The notes beneath the pieces are model-generated. The model saw nothing but the letters and a program-made list of their open reading frames with translations, had not been told where the DNA came from and ran no database searches. Below are positions 11,789-24,035 of a DNA stretch of 64,000 nt, one piece after another (the stretch's first letter is position 1; each line of letters begins with the position of its first letter). The position numbers and the translations under genes are program-made. The DNA is from Prunus persica (taxonomy: Eukaryota > Streptophyta > Magnoliopsida > Rosales > Rosaceae), in the NCBI RefSeq assembly GCF_000346465.2, contig NC_034009.1, positions 3,611,803 to 3,675,802 of the forward strand, in the 5' to 3' direction.

Positions 11789-12610
11789 TGGCAAGGTAAT
11801 TTCTTTCCTTTAATTTTTTAATTTTAAAGCGAAATGGGTGGTTTGGTTTGTGTTAATTAGTTATAAAATGAAGCAGCAAGAGAATATTAAAGTAGAAAAG
11901 CCAACAGAATATGGGCTCCCTTGTTTAGCTATGTTTTCTTTCTCCAGTTTTATTGCTTTTTGCTTGTGCTTGTGAGTTGTGAGTCCTGCCTTTATGATTT
12001 CCAAATGTTTTTTATTTTGCTTTTTTTGCTCTTTACATCTAGTTTTCCTTGTTTATCGACCATTTATAATTCCATCGCATTCTGAATTCAAGTTTTTGTA
12101 GTTCCACGGGAATCTTATAAGAAGTTTTTTGTCTCCATAAATTTTGAAAATAATTTCCTAGTATATCCGTCTTCAAAGCTTGTTAAGATACACCACCATT
12201 GGATTTTTTTTTTTGAAAGTCAAGTAAACTGCTGAATTTGTGTTATGGTAGCTATTTGCAGGTAGGAAGGAACTGAGTATGTCGAAGCTCTGCAGCAGAG
12301 TGAGCACGTGCGAAGCTGAACTTACCTGGAGAACAAAGAAATGCTCTGTGAAAATCAAGAGGAGCAAAGATGTGGTCAAGTAATTCAAAGTTCGTTATAA
12401 GTTTTTGGGTCTGGTGGTTGTCCAACAGTACATTTATATTACACAACTGAAATTATTGTATTATATTTAAATTTCCTTGATGAAACCTTGTATTTGTATT
12501 CCTCTTTCGTGTCTGTTTTCAATTATGAATATTTGAGCCAATTGCTGTCTGTGAAATTTGAGTTCCGAGGACTTCCAACAAAGTAAACATTGCGTGCCAC
12601 TAAGGCAAAT
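11789..12610 (+). other. NLR1 3' flank
   Basis: Homologous to 28,694-29,961 after NLR2, with small indels. A conserved patch around 12,260-12,390 follows an acceptor-like pyrimidine/GCAG and could be a 3' UTR exon of the NLR. No protein is supported. Confidence 0.5.
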
Positions 12611-13457
12611 TGTTATTAGCAAGGGATGTTTGAGATTGAAATAACGTTGTACAAAATGATGTGACAATTTATGTGGATGGTTATATGAATCATGTAATTT
12701 TCTCCTGTTCTCAAACAAAAGAAGACACTGTTGGTTTTATGGAAAAGGAGGTAGGAGGCTAGAGTTCGCCTGAGTCTCATCTCCAGTTTAGAGTTAGCAT
12801 ATATCTGAAGATTTTGTGCCACACAAAGGAGAATATCAATCAGGCTTTTTATTTTTCTTTCTTTCTTTTCGTGGCTTAAGCTTCCAGTACCTTGTGCACT
12901 TGGACAACGAAGGAAAGGAGGCTGTTAGATGGGACTTGGGAGCAGAGAGAAGAGACTTCCAAGCACAACGCAGATCCCAGGTACTTGTTCTACCAATTTT
13001 TACATCAAGCACCTCATAGCTCTGGAACTCCTTAACTTCTTCTGTTTCCGTTTTTGTTATGCAATAAGAGCTCAGCACCAATCTTATATACATATGTGAT
13101 TTGTGAAACAAAAGTTATATTACAAGATACTGACTGCTTTTTGCAGAGTTCAGCACCATTTAACATGATGCAACAACTTCACCTTTGTCACAGAAACTAT
13201 GATTGAAACTGATATCCGAGATGAAGCCTCTAAGTCATCGAGATGTTTGGAGAAAACAAACAGCATTGAGGCAATCCCAGATTCCTCTCGTACCTTCACT
13301 TCTCCTGCTCTTGTTAAAATGCAGCCATATGAAGTAGCTTCTTCACCTCTACATTACAGATTCTCACTCGGGTAATCCTGCATATTGCTCCCACTTTCAA
13401 TCGGCTTGCTATATGAAAATGAGTGTTGATCATAAAATAAAAGTAGTTCTTTCACTT
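12611..13457. other. Spacer S2, duplicate of S1
   Basis: Near-identical to bases 1-842, between NLR1 and the 3' end of FBT2. The donor-like CAG/GTA and the GCAG acceptor seen in S1 are preserved. No gene. Confidence 0.8.
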
Positions 13458-14076
13458 TTATGCCTCAGATTCTCTCTCGCGTCTGTAGATAAAAACTGAA
13501 CCATATACCACTCTACCGACCCTTCTACTTTTCTGACTTCTTCTACTCAAACCTTTCTTCCTCTCCTTTCCAACAACAGCTTCTGACATGGGTAAAATTA
13601 CAAAGCCATCCTAAAGGAAGTAAAGCCGCAATGAACTGTACCAGAATTCCAAAAGGCACGCTTAAGTAGTCGCCTGCTGTTACTCCAATCAGAGAAGCCA
13701 ATCCAACGCCTAAAAACCCACTAGCTATTGATGATAAACACAAGGCTGATGCTAAGAAAGAAGTCAGATATCCTTCACAACCTTGAGGACATAAACTCAC
13801 AAATAGCACTGTGAAAGGTAAGATTTTGAATTGCGCAATATCTGCTAACCACGAAAAACAAAGAACAAACACCTCATTCGGAATCCCCAGTCTAACATTG
13901 ATCTGTCTTACTAAAAGAAGGTCAAGAAGAAGTGAAAAGGCATACACAAGTTGCACCACACCAACCTTCTCATGGGAACTTTTTTCCAATAACGGTCATA
14001 AAGTACGGCAGTGGAAAGAAGCATCAATTGGCCAATCACTCGAGACATGCCAATGACTGAAGGATCAAGATGTAGA

Positions 14077-14442
14077 TGTGGGAACCGAATTAAATCAGGC
14101 CCTAGGTCAAATAATTCCTTTCATTTGGGGATTATTTGACCTAATTGGGAATTACTCAATTTAATTGGGAGTTAACCAATTAAATGGGGAGTTACCTAAT
14201 TAATTTGGGATTGATTTGATTCTTACCCCAATTAGGGATTTGATTTAAATCAAATAAATCAAATCCCTAATTAATCAAATCTCGCCAAATCGGAGAGGAA
14301 TAATTCCCTTCCATCTATAGAATTATTCATCTGAAACCCTAGCCTCCAAGACCACTATAAAAAGATGGCCACACACAAGGGTTGAGGTACGTCTAAAACC
14401 TCTACTGAAACTCTGCAAAAAATTCCTCTCAAACCCTAGCCA

Positions 14443-14509
<67 letters not shown>

Positions 14510-14735
14510 ATAAGGCTTCGGCTGCCCGGTTTACACCATAAACACATCTCCGTACCCTAATTAGCTAGTGTTTTTCTTACAAACTCTTGAACTAATTTAG
14601 GCATCGGAGGGCCTTTGGCCAACACCCCCGGGTGTGGTCCTCTTATTGATTTTATTTTGCAGGGAGAAAGAGGCGGCGAAGAAGAAAGGAGAATCTTTCC
14701 AATCGAATATTCTCGTAGTAAAATTTGCTCCCACA
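14077..14735 (+). mobile_element. Solo LTR, 659 bases, inserted in FBT2 exon 2
   Basis: It starts TGTGGGA and ends TCCCACA, and is flanked by a 5-base target duplication GTAGA (14,072-14,076 and 14,736-14,740) that is single in FBT1. Inside are a TATA box (TATAAAAA near 14,356), a long CT tract, and the motif GGCATCGGAGGGCC followed by TTTGGCCAACACC that is common in plant LTR 3' regions. No internal retrotransposon sequence is present, so it is a recombination remnant. A relative lies at 30,036-30,684. Confidence 0.85.
14449..14504. repeat. (CT)n microsatellite
   Basis: About 27 CT units inside the solo LTR, just after its presumed transcription start. Confidence 0.95.
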
Positions 14736-15187
14736 GTAGACATTGTGTTTGGTAGCAAAAGATGAAACCTGACAGGACGGGAACCATGGTAATAGAAGCT
14801 ACTATCCAAGTAAGAGGACGAACAATACTTTCCTCTTGAATTCCCACCATCAGCTCAGAAAATTGTTTTCTAATACTTTCAAAGATTGGCTTCCTTATAA
14901 GATAGTGATCTGGCAATTGTGGTCAACCAAGAGATTCCTCTCTTATTCTTAATGAAATTGCAAGTTGAGCGGAAAGTAACACTGAAAATACGAGAAACAT
15001 GGTTCTTGGTGGTGTTTTCATTAAGAAATATCCACCTATTAAGTTTCCAAGGATTCCATGAATGCATAAGATTGGAGGCCTTTCATATATTTTTTTTCTT
15101 GCCCGTACTCTGCAACAAGGGCATCCTGTGCTACTTCTGTAATGGATGCTCCAAGATTACTAAGAAGAACACATGCCACAAGGGTAG

Positions 15188-15400
15188 TGTTAAAGGAAAG
15201 AATGAAGTCATATTTGATATGCCCATATTATAGGTCGTTGATTGATTCCTTGTATATATGTCCTTCAATTTTTTTTATTTCCTTCCTAGAATGAGACTCT
15301 CTCAGTTTGTATAAAGCTGTAGCTATATTATATATTCATGAATCAATAAAATATAGAGATCTTCTCTACCAAACTGTTTTCTTCATTCACTATTTTTATA
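15188..15400 (+). repeat. 5' LTR of the copia element
   Basis: 213 bases starting TGTTAAAGG and ending TTTTTATA (the right LTR ends TTTTTACA). It has a poly(A)-signal-like AATAAAA. Confidence 0.93.
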
Positions 15401-15412
15401 TGGTATCAGAGC
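15401..15412 (+). other. Primer binding site (initiator tRNA-Met)
   Basis: TGGTATCAGAGC directly after the left LTR. This is the usual plant copia primer site, complementary to the 3' end of initiator tRNA-Met. Confidence 0.9.
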
Positions 15413-17150
15413 ATTGATTCTGGTGACTCTAGAAACCCAAACACCTTCCGCTACAACACAACATAAGATGGGTGAAACAAAATCCACAGAGAAATCAATT
15501 GATGTTTCGGATCCACTCACCTTGCACCACTCGAATCACCCGAGAATTATTTTGGTCTTGTTTGGGCCAAAATCTGGCGCACCCAACGCAACACTAAAAG
15601 AGCCCAGAATAACAAAAACCACAGGATCCAAAATCTGGATTGTGTAAAATAGGAATCGAATGCCCAAAATCCAAAAAGGCCCAGCACAAGATTTATCAAA
15701 ATATGGCAAGCAAACTTGGGCCCCCCAAAAGAAAAACAACAGCCTTAGGCTCCAGAAAAATCAAAGCGGGCCCGGTATAATTAAAAAGAAGAGAAGCCCA
15801 AAATAGGAACAGACTCACGTGATGTTTCTGACTTAGAAAAGTCAATATTTTCAACTGGGGTTAACAAAAACAGGCGGCTAGGAGGAGACATCTCTGAATC
15901 TCTGCCACTAGAAGATCAAATCCCTTCTTATAAATTCAAAGATATTGTTTCTACTCCAAAAGAATGCACCATCTTTCAAGGGATATGCAGGCTAAGTTCT
16001 CAAAAAGAAATAAGCAGGAAAACAGGGAGTTGTTCAAACTGGAAAATCAAACTGAACATCACGGTTTGAGCTCTCACAAAGGGGCAGTTGGAATTAAAGA
16101 GGGGTTAGGTTCTCTTTCAAAAAACAGAGAAGTGATTGGTCTTAAAAGAACTGACTATTGAGAGCCTATCTGCCAGAATTGATAAAACCCCTTCTTCTTT
16201 GTATTTAAAAAATGAAAGATCATGTGAGAATTTTGCTGCCCATTATTAAAAGAAAGAAACCCTACTCCAAAGCATTTCTTATAAATATGAGAGGGTGTGA
16301 ACAGGGCAAAAGACACACTCATTTCAACAATCAATCAAACAATCAAAAATCAACCAAAGGCAAAAAACTCAAAATGATCACTTAATCACTAAGAACCTTC
16401 AAACAAACTGGAGCAACCAAAAGCTCATTTGAGCCACAAAAGAAGCCAATTATAGATCAGAACTTCCAAAGTACAGACTTAGAGAAATAAGTTATTCAAA
16501 ACGAGACTTCTCTCGTTACAAATTTGGTTCAGCAAAAGCCAAGACAAACAGAGTTTGAGTTTTCACAAATATGAAAACCTCAACAAATTTTACAGTGCAG
16601 TTCCAGCTTATTAAGTCCTCAAGTTCAACCACTTCTGCCCCTTCAGACTGAAGAAGCTGCAGTTCTGCCCGTTTAAAAGCCTCCCAAGGCTTAAAGTAGA
16701 TTGAAGCCCTGCCAAAATTGAACTTTGGTATCGATTTACAGCTGAAGTTAAGCAGTTGAAGTTGTTAACAGCTTAGTCTAGCATAGAAATACTCAGTCCA
16801 GCCCGGATCAAAAGTTTCTACCCATGCAGAAATGGAATTCCAGCCGTCTTTTTGTCTTTCTAGAGTTGATTTTTCCCTTTTTAATTCTGTAGAAGGCAAT
16901 TCTGCCTAAAATAGTCTGCTTTATTATCATCTATTCTGGCCAGAACTACCAATTTTATACTGTGATAAATTATGAAGTCCTCACCAGTCTGAGGCAGGAA
17001 AAGAACTTACTTGAGAGATATTCCTCACCCAAATTCACAATCGCTTGTTTAGAAATCAGTAACTTGGGTCGCAAGTTATTTGTCTCAAAGAAGGTTGCTA
17101 TGATTTTTTATTGCTAGCAGTGGCACGCTCGCACACCAAAGAAAGTTGGT
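15413..17150 (+). other. Copia 5' leader, non-coding
   Basis: Long untranslated region between the primer site and gag. Small ORFs (for example 15,964-16,161) have no recognisable domain. Confidence 0.6.
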
Positions 17151-18200
17151 TTGTTGATCAGTCAATGGTTTTCAAGGCAGTGGGGAACTTTGCCCTTCCA
17201 TCATAGGAGCAAACATAAAACGGGTGAACAGGTCTCCAGGCTTCTTGAAGGATACAACTATGGGAAATGGAGTCGATCTATGCATCTCAATCTTAGCGCA
17301 AAGAATAAGATTGGCTTTGTCTATGGGTCCGTCAAAGCCTCAGCATCTACAGATGCGAAACACTCTATTTGGCAACGATGCAACGATATGGTATTGTCGT
17401 GGATCTTGAATTCAGTACATCCAGTCATTGCCGGCAGCGTGATCTATGCCGAAACAGCGGCCGAAGTTTGGAATGACCTCAAAGAGAGGTTTTCACAGGG
17501 CAATGATTCCAAAATTTACCAAATCCAACAAGAAATTGTTGAACTTCGACAGGGACATCAATCTGTCTTGGCTTATTACACCAAGATGAAGGCAATTTGG
17601 GACGAGTTGTCTTCCTACCATGACACTTTATCATGCACGTGTGGAGGATTGAAGGAAGTTGTTGCCCGACAAGAGAAAGAAAAAGTCATGCAGTTTCTTA
17701 TGGGACTAAATGAGACTTACGCCGTCGTCCGGGGACAGATTTTGATGATGCAACCCCTTCCTGATACACGTAAGGTCCATGCTATGATACTCTAGCAAGA
17801 ACGACAGGTTGAAGTAGCTGTACGACATGATAGCAATACTAATCATCATGCGATGAAGGTTGCTCAACCTAGTCGTTCACCTGCAGCCCAAGGGAATCTG
17901 ACTACTATGACCAAGTACGACACAACGTCGATCGTTGTTATTTTCTCCATGGTTTTCCTACAGGCCATAAGCTACATGGCAAAAAATGTGAAGCCACCCA
18001 ACCGAAGGAAATCAGCTGCACATAATACTCGAGCAAGCTTTGTGGAGTTAACTCAGGCACCAACTACCACTCCTAATGAGAAACCCACATTCACCACCGA
18101 GGAGTACACTCAACTCACGGTGTTGCTTCGGAAAGAGAATGGTAATACACCACTTTTGCTAATGCCACAAGTATTGTTACCCCCACATGTTATAACATAG
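17151..18200 (+). pseudogene. Copia gag remnant
   Basis: A readable frame at 17,151-17,795 matches the plant copia gag (UBN2/Retrotran_gag type) with features such as YGKWSRSM, a WNDLKERFSQGN segment and the LNETYAVVRGQILMM segment. It ends at a TAG near 17,795, after which related sequence continues in broken frames. The zinc-knuckle region is not intact. Confidence 0.8.
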
Positions 18201-18223
18201 TACATGCATCTCACTGTACTCTG

Positions 18224-21200
18224 TATTGGATAGTAGACAGTGGGGCAACGGATGACATATCCTATTCCGTGCCCTCGAATCACATGACTTCGTCACAAAA
18301 TGACTTTGTTGAATTACCTGATAGTGGGCATGCTGAAATTACATCGGTTGGTTCTGTTAAATTGACCAAGGATTTGGTTCTTTATGGTGTTCTACATGTA
18401 CCAAATTCCAAGTTAATCTTTTGTATGTTAGCAAACTCACTCAAGCTTTGGGATGTATAGTGACATTTTCCCCTAATTTTTGTATTGTGCAGGACATGGC
18501 TACGAAGAGGATGATTGGTCTGGGCAAGCCACATAAAGGGCTCTACTACATCACCCGCCAACAGAACCCACACCTAGTACACCATGTCAACCGCTATTCC
18601 AGCCTCTGGCACCAACGTCTTAGACACCCATCTGTTGCCCCTCTCCAAGCTTTAATCAAAAGCATCCCTGAAGTTGTTTTTTATTTTTCCAATAATTGTG
18701 ATGTCTGTCCCTTAGCCAAACAGACTCGTTTACCTTTTTCTTCTAGTTTAATTAAATCCGTAGCTCCTTTTGATTTGATCCACTATGACATTTGGGGGCC
18801 TCACAGAGTTACTTCACACTCTGGGGGGCGTTATTTTTTAACTATTGTAAACGATTATTCTCGTTTTACTTGGATTCATCTTATGAGCTTTAAATAAGAA
18901 ACACAGTTATTGTAGAAATCTTTCTTTTCTTGAGTGCAAACCCAATTTAATTGTCGCATTAAGTCTTTGCGTGCTAACAATGAGGCAGAATTCATATCCA
19001 TGCGAAATTGTTTTGATGACAATGGCGTATTTTTCCAACATTCTTGTCCCTCAACACCTCAACAAAATAGGGTTGTTGTTTGTTGAGCGCAAGCATCGTC
19101 ATCTTTTAAATGTGGGGAGGGCTCTTAGATTCCAGGCTCACTTACCATTGTGTTTTTGGGGAGAAAGTATCCAAACAACCTGTTATCCCATAAACAGATT
19201 ACCTACACCTCTCCTCTCTCACACATCCCCATATGTCATGCTTCATCACAACCCTCCTACTTATACTCACATGCGTGTTTTTGGTTGCCTTTGCTATGGA
19301 ATAAATATTCACCCCATTTACAAATTTGATAAACGAGCTAGGCGTTGCATTTTTGTTGGTTCTCCCCTTGGCCAAAAAGGTTATCGCGTCTTTGATCTCG
19401 AAACCAAGAAATTTTCCACCTCTAGGGATGTCAAATTTTATGAACATGTTTTTCCATTCTTGACTCAACCCGTCGATTATGATGATGATACAACCAGTCC
19501 GGTCTTACCACTACCTCAAGACATCTCTCATAGCCCAGATGACACCTCATCCTCTTCTGCAGTTGGTAACTCAAATCTCTCCAGCCTATCTCCAGTTGTC
19601 AGCCCAGATATAAACATTCACGGCAATCTCCAATTGTCACCTAACCCCTCACCAACTCCACCTCCTATTCTCCATGTTCGTGAACACCACCATGACCTCT
19701 CCAACCAAATCTTTGTTGTCCCAACCCCTCTTTCTGAGCCGTAGCTTCATTGTTCTGACCGTGTTCCTCAGCCCAACATCAAGCTTCGTGATTATCATGT
19801 TTATCACGGCAGTTTGCTTGACCCAGTGCCACATCTGACACGTCGAGCACCCGTTATCCATTGACCCAGTATGTTTCTTACTCCCACTTGTTTGATGCTC
19901 ATCGTTCTTTTGTGACCAACATATCCCTCTTGGTAGAACCAGTTTCTTATGAACAGGCTAGTGTGGATCCAAAATGGATTGAGGCTATGCAGATTGAACT
20001 TGACGCTCTTGCTGCAAATAATATTTGGACCATAATGCCATTATCTTCTGGTCACCGAGCCATTGGATGTTTATGGGTATTCAAAATCAAGTATAACTCC
20101 GATGGTACAGTTGAACGCTACAAGGCATGTCTTGTGGCCAAAGGATTTACCTAACGTGAAGGAATTGATTACAAGGAGACTTTCACTTATGTTGCCAAAC
20201 TTATTATTGTGCGATGTCTTTTGTTTGTTGCTACCATTCACAATTGGTCTTTGCATCAACTTGATGTGCAAAATGCCTTTTTTTCATGGTGATCTCCAGG
20301 AGAAAGTCCACATGCAGCCTTCTCTCGGGTTTCGTCGACAGGAGGAGAGAGTTGTATACCGACTCAACAAGTCTTTGCATGGGTTTAAACAAGCATCTTG
20401 CAGCTGGTTCCACAAGTTTTCTCATGCCATTCAAGAAATTGGCTTTCACTAATCCAGGGCTGATTATTCTTTATTCACCAAGGTGTGTGATAATTCTTTT
20501 ACTACTATATTCCTTTATGTTGACGATATGATCATCACATGGAATAATGAAGATGCCATTGTTTGTCTCAAATGGTTCCTTCACACAAAATTTCGCATCA
20601 AGGATCTTGGACTCAAATATTTCCTTGGTGTCGAAGTTGCACGCTCCAAAAATGGGATTTCTATTTGTCAACCCAAGTATGCCTTGGACATACTTGAAGA
20701 GGTCAGATTACTTGGTGCAAAACCAGCAATGTTTCCTATGGAGTAGCACTTGAAATTGAAACCTACAGATGGTGTCACTCTCGAGGATCCAACACATTAT
20801 CGCAATCTATTTGACAATCACAAGACCGGAAATTGCATATTCCATCCACATTCTTAGCCAATTCATGCAACAGCCAAGAATGCCACACTTAGATGCAATG
20901 CATCGCCTTATTCGATACTTAAAGATAGCTTCGAGTCAAGGGTTGCTCTTTCCCTCACAAGGCAGTTTAATATTACGAGGTTATTGTGATGCCGATTGGG
21001 TAGGATGTCCCACCACGAGAAGGTCCATCTCAGGTTACTGTGTTTTTCTTGGTAATGCTCTTATAGCTTGGAAGACGAAGAAACAAACTACTGTTTCCAG
21101 ATCATTAGCAGAAGCTGAGTATCGCTCAATGTCTGCAATCACATGCGAGCTCACTTGGCTGAGATATCTACTACGCGACTTGTGCATTGATCATTCTGAG

Positions 21201-21452
21201 CTGGCAACGTTGCACTGTGACAACCAAGCGGCAATACATATTGCAACCAATCCAGTTTACCATGAACATACCAAACATATTGAACTTGATTGCCACACTA
21301 TACGAGAAAGAATTCAAAGAGGAGAAATCAAGACGACATACGTACAAACTAGAAAACAGATTGCTGACATTTTCACAAAGCCATTGGGACAAGCAATTTT
21401 CCATTCACATCTTAGCAAGTTGGGTGTTTTGGATATCCACACTTCAACTTGA
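18224..21452 (+). pseudogene. Copia pol remnant (protease, integrase, reverse transcriptase, RNase H)
   Basis: Protease core VDSGAT lies at about 18,233-18,250. The integrase zinc finger (HQRLRHP and later CDVCPLAK) and the first catalytic region DIWGPH are at 18,600-18,800. The integrase core end and HMRVFGC region are at 19,030-19,480. Reverse transcriptase runs from about 19,920 with QLDVQNAFFHGDL and the YVDD box near 20,516. RNase H (DADWVG, SLAEAEYRSM, DNQAA, HIELD) is at 20,769-21,452 and is the best preserved part. Stops at 18,897, 19,744, 20,154 and 20,746 plus frame changes break the polyprotein. Confidence 0.88.
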
Positions 21453-21459
21453 GGGGGAG

Positions 21460-21673
21460 TGTTAAAGGAAAGAATCAAGTCATATTTGATATGCCCATAT
21501 TATATGGTCGTTGATTGATTCCTTGTCTATATGTCATTCAATTGTTTTTATTTCCTCCCTAGAATGGGACTCTCTCAGTTTGTATAAAGCTGTAGCTCTA
21601 TTGTATATTCATGAATCAATAAAAGACAGAGATCTTCTCTACCAAACTGTTTTCTTCATTCACCATTTTTACA
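21460..21673 (+). repeat. 3' LTR of the copia element
   Basis: 214 bases matching the left LTR, preceded by a purine tract and followed by the target duplication GGTAG that re-enters FBT2 coding sequence. Confidence 0.93.
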
Positions 21674-22775
21674 GGTAGGAAGCGCTTTAGCTGCAACAGG
21701 GATAACTGCCATTGGCCCCCAAGATAGGACCTGTAAAAGAACTGAAAATTTGAACTCCATCAGAAATGGCCGTAGGTTTTTAGAGGACAAACATACCCTT
21801 TTTTTTAATTGCCTTTCCAAATGGTTCATATTACTTTCTGATTGATACCTATGTTAACACACCATTAAACAGTGTTTTTAGGTTCTACTTCAACATTGTT
21901 GCAACTTGCAAGGAAAGCAGCATAAGGTTAGGCTACCTTTTACAGGGATATGAGCACAAAAAGCAGTAAAATTTGTCCAATTTAAAGAGAGAAGTTTCCT
22001 TATATTTAGGAATCTAATAAGTTTTTGTTTCCACGGATTAACCAAAGAAATTGTGCACATGGAAGAGACAAATAGAATCTCTAGCATAATCAAAATGGGA
22101 AGAAAAGAGCAAGAAAGCAAAACCAAGCAAAGGAAATAAAAACAACATACACAGGCAACATTTAAAAAACATATTAAAATTGAACAGATTTCTCTACAAC
22201 AATGACAGAAAACAGAGCACATGAATATATTAAAACAGGGAACTATCAACAAAATTGACAAAAACGGAATGACATCAATGAAATAAGGCAAGGGAATTGT
22301 AACTAACCTCCAATGGAAATATAAGGTAATCTATGCGCACAAGAAATGTAAAGAGCATCAGAGAGGATTCCATAAAAGGGTTTAGCCACCATGAGGGGTG
22401 CATGTTAAGATTGTGAGCCATGTGGAAGTTCAACGCCAGCCATGGAAAGCACCTAAAACCTTGCATCCAGTACCCAAATCCACACAGAAACAACATTTGC
22501 TGGCTACCCAGTTGGGGAAAACCTCTTCTTTCCTCATGAATCCTGCTCCTCTTGGTTTTTCTGTAAATAACTTGAGTTGGGTTTATCAAGATGGAGCTTC
22601 TGAGCTGGGTTTTGGGTTCTGTTGGGTTCACAGGGCTGTTAATGGTGTCTGGGTTTTGGCGGTGAAAACTAAGGGTAGGATTTAAGTGAAAAGGACATTG
22701 TTTTGTTCAAGGTCTGAGGACTTTTGGGCTGATTGTTGTCCATGGATTTTCAGAAGAACCTGATGAATAAATCAT

Positions 22776-23250
22776 GGTAATTACTAATTTGGTACTTTTA
22801 AAAAGAAAAATGCAAATCCAAGAAAGAAATGGAAATGAGGTGCCTCAATAAACTCTCTACATGCTTCTATTGTATATGCAGTGAAGAGCACAGCCTCCTT
22901 CTCTAGCACAGCCTGAGGCTGATGGATACCTTGTTTTTGGAGGTGGGTTTGTCCTTGTCTGTTTATGGTGTACTTATTTTGCTTGTCTGTATTGTCTTGC
23001 TGTCTTTTGGAAATTGGGAGGTTTGGCCATGTGTTTGACACGCGCCCCTGTGGAGCGAGTGGGTCCGAGGAAATAGGGAAGGGCCAGCACACGGGAGTGA
23101 TGAGCGTGGGGGTAGGCCCTACATGTAGATTTGTTTTCGGTCAATTTTGTGTTTCTGACTCTGATCTGAGTAGTAGATGGACTGATTGGGACTGCATATG
23201 TGATGTTGGATATGGACGCTCCGTATATGACCGTCCGTTTTTGGATATGG
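22776..23250. other. FBT2 5' flank (F2), fused to a HAD fragment
   Basis: Homologous to the FBT1 flank up to about 3780, with the GA repeat and other segments deleted. At about 23,250 the homology jumps to the HAD-gene 3' flank. The gene and tRNA that stand between F1 and H1 are missing here. Confidence 0.75.
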
Positions 23251-23790
23251 AGTTCCTTCCTCTTCTTTTTTCACTTTCAGGTTGCAGTTTCTTTGCTTCT
23301 AATCGTTTCGGGGAGCAAAGAGCAAACCATACAACAAGTGCTGCAACCTAGTTATTTTCTAGATAATGCGTACAGACTACTAATAAGGCTTCTTCTCCAT
23401 CGAATGTGAAGATTGTCCGCAACAGGTTTGAGGATCAAGGTGACAGGTCAAAATGTGCTTCCAATAGCGAGTGAACTTCCATTAGGGAAGACAGCTTGAA
23501 ATCTGGTTTGAAATCGACGTTGGCGTATTCTGGAGAGTCATACCTCCCACTTTCATCAAGCAAGAAGCATGCAACAGCTCCTGCTCGCTTCCCACAAGCC
23601 ACCTGCAATGTAAGATAACTAAACTACTGAATTGTAATATGTTCTTGAGACAAAAGAAAATAATATGGAACAGTAATAGACGAATAACTCTTTACGTGCA
23701 ATCCTTTTCTACACCAATGACTTGGTGCATTTCAATATCCTTGTTCTAATTCGATCACATTGTCTTGGACAAATATGTAAATACTAATAT
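23251..23790 (-). pseudogene. HAD-hydrolase gene fragment H2 (last exon plus piece of an internal intron)
   Basis: The last exon is at 23,602-23,435 with one extra codon relative to the intact gene. Right of it, the sequence at 23,612-23,750 matches the intact gene's region near exon 3 (34,370-34,490), so most of introns and exon 4 were deleted. Upstream exons are absent. It cannot encode a HAD enzyme. Confidence 0.82.
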
Positions 23791-23870
23791 GAACCCTTCA
23801 ATTCATTGACAATGTAGCAATATTCTACACTATACAAGGTGACGGGCACATTGTCTTGGTCAACTGACCT

Positions 23871-24035
23871 AAGCCATAATGTTCGACATCCGTGCTACCA
23901 TAGCGTATATAAAAATTGCATATCAAATTTTTATTAGTAAATTGAGCTTAGACCCATAAAATTCATTTTAAGCCATAATGTTCGCCATCCGTGCTACCAT
24001 TGCGTAGATAAAAATTGCATATCAAATTTTTATTT
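23871..24035. repeat. Tandem duplication, 99-base period
   Basis: The segment beginning AAGCCATAATGTTCG at 23,871 recurs at 23,970 with few changes, including the shared ATTGCATATCAAATTTTTAT. Confidence 0.85.

Larger units (their letters stand above)
15188..21673 (+). mobile_element. Ty1/copia retrotransposon, complete but degenerate, in FBT2 exon 2
   Basis: Two LTRs (15,188-15,400 and 21,460-21,673) bound a 6,486-base element with target duplication GGTAG (15,183-15,187 and 21,674-21,678). A primer binding site follows the left LTR and a G-rich polypurine tract (about 21,449-21,459) precedes the right LTR. Domain order gag, protease, integrase, reverse transcriptase, RNase H is the copia order. 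By eye the LTRs differ at about 12 positions plus one indel in about 213, so the insertion is fairly old. Many stops and frameshifts show it is dead. A 1.7-kb non-coding leader lies between the left LTR and gag. Confidence 0.95.
13458..22775 (-). pseudogene. Folate-biopterin transporter, broken duplicate (FBT2)
   Basis: Duplicate of FBT1 in pieces: end of exon 2 at 13,458-14,076, a middle part at 14,736-15,187, its beginning at 21,674-21,730, and exon 1 at about 22,292-22,775. Two LTR insertions split exon 2: a solo LTR (14,077-14,735) and a copia element (15,188-21,673). Relative to FBT1 it also has a 37-base deletion in exon 1 near 22,394, a 16-base deletion near 15,058 and a 4-base deletion near 13,967, all frame-breaking. 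The intron ends are still recognisable. No functional protein can be made. Removing the insertions gives a continuous alignment to FBT1, which shows duplication first and insertion later. Confidence 0.93.
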
